From positions 78,867,528-78,931,527 of the forward strand of contig CM034312.1 in NCBI GenBank assembly GCA_019925795.1: a stretch of 64,000 nucleotides of DNA, written 5' to 3'. Below the pieces are notes generated by a model that was not told the origin of the DNA, made no database searches, and was given only the letters and a program-made list of their open reading frames with translations. The stretch comes from Dendrobium chrysotoxum. Taxonomy: Eukaryota > Streptophyta > Magnoliopsida > Asparagales > Orchidaceae. The position numbers and the translations under genes were made by a program. Of the stretch, positions 62,001-64,000 are shown in pieces. Position 1 is the stretch's first letter, and each line of letters begins with the position of its first letter.

Positions 62001-63972
62001 AACGAGAGACTGTAAGCCAGGGATGCGAGACTTGATAACTGTCTCCAAATGCTGCAAGATTTTGTAGTGCTGAGTGACTAAAACTCTCCCCGGTAAATAA
62101 ACAGGTTTAACCAAACATATCTATTTCTAGCACATCATTCAAAAAGTTAAGTGTAGTTGGGGCCTACTTTAGAAAGCATCTTTCCTAAATACTCGGAGCC
62201 CATTCTATGAGCAAGATGCTTGTAATCTGGGGAGCTAGCAAAATATTCTCGCTCTCTACGCCGGGCAGCAATCATGTCAACATTCTTGTTGATATCAGCT
62301 TGGGAACGATTGACAACACCAAACCACGGATACTGCAGGCGATATGCTTTTCCTTCCAAAATCTAAGAAACACAATAAATTTCAAATTTAAAAAGTCTAC
62401 CCCAAAATCAGAAATAAAACCAAAAGGCAAATAGACAAAATTACCTAGATCTTTTAAGGTAAACCTAAATGAAAAACAGACGCCATTTAAGCAGATACAT
62501 GCATGAATTACACAACATCAAGGGAAGTAGCTGCAATAATTTACGAAATGCACTATGGAATGTTTATCTTTTAGGTGCGACTGCAATGTAGGTCGATTCT
62601 AAATAGTATAAGCCATCAATATTGAGGTACGCAACATAACAATATACACTATGAACATTAACCGCGTTTCCAATTCAATGGCGTGCAAATTGAGTTTAGT
62701 GGTTTCTTTTTGCCAATTCCAAGAACCACCCAACTTCCTTTAGTTTCCTCTCAATGAATCTGAATAAAAGCCCATGGTAGGTCAGATTTGAGTAGCTGAA
62801 CCAACATAGATTAAATTTGATATAGATATGTTTTATAGTCTAGCAATGAATCATCGAGTAAATTAAGCCCAAAATTACAAAGGAGCTTAAAAATAAAACT
62901 CCTTATTAATATGGTACTTTCTATTTCACATTTATTAAATTGTCAAAAGATAAATATATGCTAAAATAATTCAAAATTAAAAAATAGTGTTTGAACTATC
63001 ACCAAGGTTTCAACAAAAAAAGGGAAGGTAAATAAAGTTTCTATCCTACCATTATTTAATAACATATTATTTTGTAGTAAAATGTGTGTTTAGAAAGGTG
63101 GCAACCAGTGCAAAACTTTGTGAATTTTTCCAATTATGATGCTTGGAATTAGTACCAAAGTATAACATATAATCTGTAGAATAAAATATAAGATAAATTA
63201 TTACAGATTTACAGTTGTATAGAATCACATTCAAAACTCATAAAAATATTGAAAGCTAATAAAGCCTGAAAGATAAAAATCACTTTTGGGATTACATTGT
63301 TAATATTTATTTGATTAATTGTTTTATACAAAGGTTTTAATTTGAGGCTTATACGAACTTCATAATAAAAGTGAATAATGGATAGACCAATGATTAGCAG
63401 TTGAATACAGGTGAATCTGACTAGCCAAGAGCCAAAAATTTTGAAAGAGCATACCACTAGAAAAAACCTGCGAGAAATATGAAGCTGAAGTGAACCAATT
63501 ATCAGCACATGAATGGGTGTTTTCACATGTGCAGAAAGTTGCAAGAAAAATATTAAAATATTTTTTATCGTTTAAGCATCACAAAAGAAGACAACAAAGC
63601 AAAAAAACTGTTAAAGCATGACTAAAAACTCTGAAGTTTTTTTTTTTTGTCGGTAAGGATTGATATTTGAGGCAAAACATACAATTCAAAGCTATAAAGT
63701 AAATAGAGAGATCCTCAAACAACGTGTTAATATTAACCCTCATTAACATCGTTGATCTTATCCCAACAATTTAGGGCAGGTTATATTTTCTAGGAAAAAT
63801 TACAAACAAACGACCAAAATTTTCTTGGCTTCTCATAGTTCAACAATGGAAAAGAAGGGTTTACGTTAATACATACAATGATGACAAATTATGAACAGTT
63901 TTCTTACCTCAACAGCATCAGTACCTTTATCCATGAGATCAATCTTAGTTAGCACTCCAAAAGTCCTCTCTC
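49932..63972 (-). CDS. DRP1: Dynamin-related protein 1 (DRP1A/phragmoplastin-like), 3' two thirds, nine exons
   Basis: Plant DRP1 proteins are large GTPases that assemble on membranes at the cell plate and plasma membrane, where they act in cytokinesis and clathrin-mediated traffic. Nine minus-strand exons join in frame to about 407 residues: 63908-63972, 62168-62362, 61932-62051, 61683-61753, 53019-53244, 52641-52691, 51025-51253, 50559-50698 and 49932-50060. Every intron seen complete is GT..AG. The protein starts inside the GTPase domain ([18 protein letters not shown], with the G4 TKID motif), then runs through [18 protein letters not shown], the stalk ([20 protein letters not shown]), [21 protein letters not shown] and a GED-type end ([20 protein letters not shown]), finishing AWSK-stop. 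There is no PH domain, as expected for DRP1. From knowledge of the family, this matches roughly residues 204-610 of a 610-residue DRP1A. The P-loop and switch regions lie beyond the right edge. No exon has a stop or frameshift, so the gene looks functional. The A/B/E subclade fits better than C, judged from recall of the family. Confidence 0.95.
50147..50335. mobile_element. MITE in the last DRP1 intron
   Basis: AAGCTTCGTTTGGAATAACTT opposite AGCTGTCCCAAACAGCTTC, with a second inverted fragment directly after (CATCCCAGACAGCTTTTTTAC). It lies wholly in the intron 50061-50558. Confidence 0.72.
50559..50698 (-). CDS. DRP1: DRP1 exon: GTPase effector domain (GED)
   Basis: Two bases plus 46 codons, [16 protein letters not shown] to [29 protein letters not shown] is the GED signature of DRP1 proteins. 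Donor GTGAGG, acceptor TACAG. Confidence 0.95.
50800..50905 (+). mobile_element. SINE fragment in a DRP1 intron
   Basis: GAATTAGTTATGCCGCCAAACGC to GATGCCCCCGTTCAAAAAATAAATAAA aligns with the 3' part of the 34-kb SINE, on the plus strand. It is truncated at the 5' end. Confidence 0.6.
51025..51253 (-). CDS. DRP1: DRP1 exon: distal stalk
   Basis: 76 codons plus one base, [12 protein letters not shown] to [12 protein letters not shown]. Contains the strongly conserved [16 protein letters not shown] and [17 protein letters not shown] blocks. The last G of the exon joins GA of the next exon to make Gly. Confidence 0.95.
52231..52524 (+). mobile_element. 5'-truncated RTE LINE in a DRP1 intron
   Basis: The last ~290 bp of the same LINE, here on the plus strand, antisense to DRP1. 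It translates as [17 protein letters not shown] to KRIHVADPT, nearly identical to the end of the 42.9-kb element, and ends in TTG repeats. A 10-bp deletion lies near its 5' end (about 52242). Possible 6-bp TSD ATTATT (52225-52230, 52525-52530), which is weak. Confidence 0.9.
52641..52691 (-). CDS. DRP1: DRP1 exon: 51-nt small exon
   Basis: 17 codons, [17 protein letters not shown], in phase 0. The reading comes from splice sites and alignment to the DRP1 family, since the piece is too short to stand out as an open frame. Acceptor TTTTAG, donor GTAAGG. Confidence 0.92.
53019..53244 (-). CDS. DRP1: DRP1 exon: stalk core
   Basis: One base plus 75 codons, [16 protein letters not shown] to AEASVDA. 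It includes the family-typical [20 protein letters not shown] block. Donor GTATGC. The acceptor CTAG is the downstream end of the 8438-bp intron. Confidence 0.95.
56590..57665. repeat. Tandem duplication in the DRP1 intron, unit A
   Basis: Shares with unit B (59227-61500), in the same order, the blocks AAGATGTTAAAA, AGTGGTTGAG..ACATGATCACACTAA, TGTCAGTTTGAG, TTTTGATAATCCATTGGC, AAAACTCAGGTG and ATTATCAACC..CAGCAATCACTTGA. Unit A ends at the TSD of the 57.7-kb RTE and also holds the 67-bp RTE tail. Confidence 0.8.
57583..57649 (-). mobile_element. 67-bp RTE LINE tail with TSD
   Basis: Only the last 67 bp of the RTE 3' end, flanked by CAGCAATCA at 57574-57582 and 57650-57658. The duplicated sequence around 61487-61495 keeps the same CAGCAATCA once, which acts as an empty site. 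It sits immediately beside the 57.7-kb RTE. Confidence 0.88.
57666..59228 (-). pseudogene. 5'-truncated, decayed RTE LINE
   Basis: About 1.56 kb of minus-strand RTE sequence, aligned over its length to the 3' half of the 42.9-kb element but with many frameshifts and stops. The only long remaining frame is 57573-58010. A 9-bp TSD, CACTTGATA, lies at 57657-57665 and 59227-59235, so the 5' truncation point is within a few bases of 59226. Its decay shows it is older than the 42.9-kb and 52.2-kb copies. Confidence 0.88.
59897..60583. mobile_element. TIR (hAT-like) element of 687 bp with internal captured sequence
   Basis: The left end TAGGGGTGCAAATGA pairs with the right end TCATTTACACCCCTA (one mismatch). 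Both subterminal regions are GAGCTCGAGCTTGAGC-rich. The middle (about 60095-60520) has a different composition and holds an open frame. No clear TSD, because the flanks are CATACATA and TATAATTG. It probably lacks its own transposase. Confidence 0.7.
60084..60545 (+). pseudogene. Captured host-gene fragment, possibly 5-formyltetrahydrofolate cyclo-ligase N-terminus
   Basis: A 153-codon plus-strand frame inside the TIR element. Its useful part starts near an ATG at 60360 and reads [20 protein letters not shown], then [10 protein letters not shown], preceded by a Ser-rich stretch that could be a transit peptide. KQKRxLRSxxxKEL resembles the N-terminal helix of plant 5-formyltetrahydrofolate cyclo-ligase, recalled and not searched. 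The frame then runs into transposon sequence, so it is at most a first exon. The flanking intron is AT-rich, and this part is visibly richer in GC. Confidence 0.35.
61683..61753 (-). CDS. DRP1: DRP1 exon: stalk, [22 protein letters not shown]
   Basis: 71 nt: 23 codons plus two bases of a Val codon completed by the next exon. It lies just upstream of the 8.4-kb intron, so the short exon is isolated from the next one by a block of transposons. Donor GTACGT, acceptor TGCAG. Confidence 0.92.
61932..62051 (-). CDS. DRP1: DRP1 exon: start of stalk
   Basis: 40 codons in phase 0 ([16 protein letters not shown] to [10 protein letters not shown]), the first stalk helix after the GTPase domain. Acceptor TTGCAG, donor GTAAGT. 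Confidence 0.95.
62168..62362 (-). CDS. DRP1: DRP1 exon: GTPase to stalk transition
   Basis: 65 codons in phase 0, from [13 protein letters not shown] through [20 protein letters not shown] to [11 protein letters not shown]. The [10 protein letters not shown] segment is the conserved late GTPase block (G5 region) of the dynamin family. The exon is bounded by TTAG at the acceptor and GTAGGC at the donor. Confidence 0.95.
62363..63907 (-). other. DRP1 intron, no recognised element
   Basis: 1545 bp, AT-rich, with a run of T near 63639. The 111-codon minus frame (63209-63544) is hydrophobic and low-complexity, with no DRP1 similarity, so I read it as intronic. Confidence 0.7.
63908..63972 (-). 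CDS. DRP1: DRP1 exon: end of GTPase core, G4 motif
   Basis: Encodes [21 protein letters not shown], preceded by two bases that complete a Gly codon. TKID is the dynamin G4 guanine-specificity motif. The exon follows a pyrimidine-rich acceptor ending CAG and ends at a GTAAG donor. The 65-nt length fits the frame of the next exon. This is the most 5' exon in the window. Confidence 0.9.
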
Positions 63973-64000
63973 CTGGATTTCAAAAGGGAAAAGCATAAAA

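Overview
This is plant nuclear DNA. It is AT-rich and packed with transposable elements, it carries a relic of plastid DNA, and its only clearly functional gene is the 3' two thirds of a dynamin-related protein 1 (DRP1/phragmoplastin) gene with plant-type GT..AG introns. The translated rpoC2 relic looks more like a monocot plastid than a eudicot one, and introns of up to 8.4 kb fit a lineage with inflated introns such as palms. That assignment is inference.

Layout. Positions 1-21.7 kb are built from large repeats. An 89-bp tandem array (1-353) is split by a 2.0-kb solo LTR (family A, 354-2377). A 4.98-kb solo LTR (family B, 4109-9086) sits inside a MITE. A 2.6-kb chain of short hairpins fills 12.5-15.17 kb. 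A second family-B solo LTR (15180-20593) lies in the opposite orientation. All three solo LTRs have TG..CA ends and exact 5-bp target-site duplications (TSDs). From 21.7 to 42.9 kb there are partial copies of families A and B, very short RTE-type LINE tails with exact TSDs, SINE pieces, MITEs and a decayed LTR retrotransposon (about 36.2-42.1 kb). A 3.16-kb RTE-type LINE occupies 42963-46120. It has an endonuclease ORF, a reverse transcriptase ORF and a 22-bp TSD, but carries a frameshift and a changed active-site residue. A plastid insertion, rpoC2 fused to antisense 23S rRNA, follows at 46.69-47.60 kb, then a 1.0-kb solo LTR (family C, 47956-48962).

From 49932 to 63972 the minus strand encodes the DRP1 C-terminal part in nine exons: the end of the GTPase domain, the stalk and the GED. 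The gene continues past the right edge. Its 8438-bp intron (53245-61682) holds a tandem duplication, two RTE insertions and a TIR element that seems to have captured part of a host gene.

Most striking: the large LTRs and related repeats contain runs of short hairpins whose stems are kept while the loops change. In family B these are followed by an AATTAATTA-rich tract and a GC-rich, promoter-like island. Apart from the DRP1 exons, nearly all open reading frames here are chance frames in repeats.
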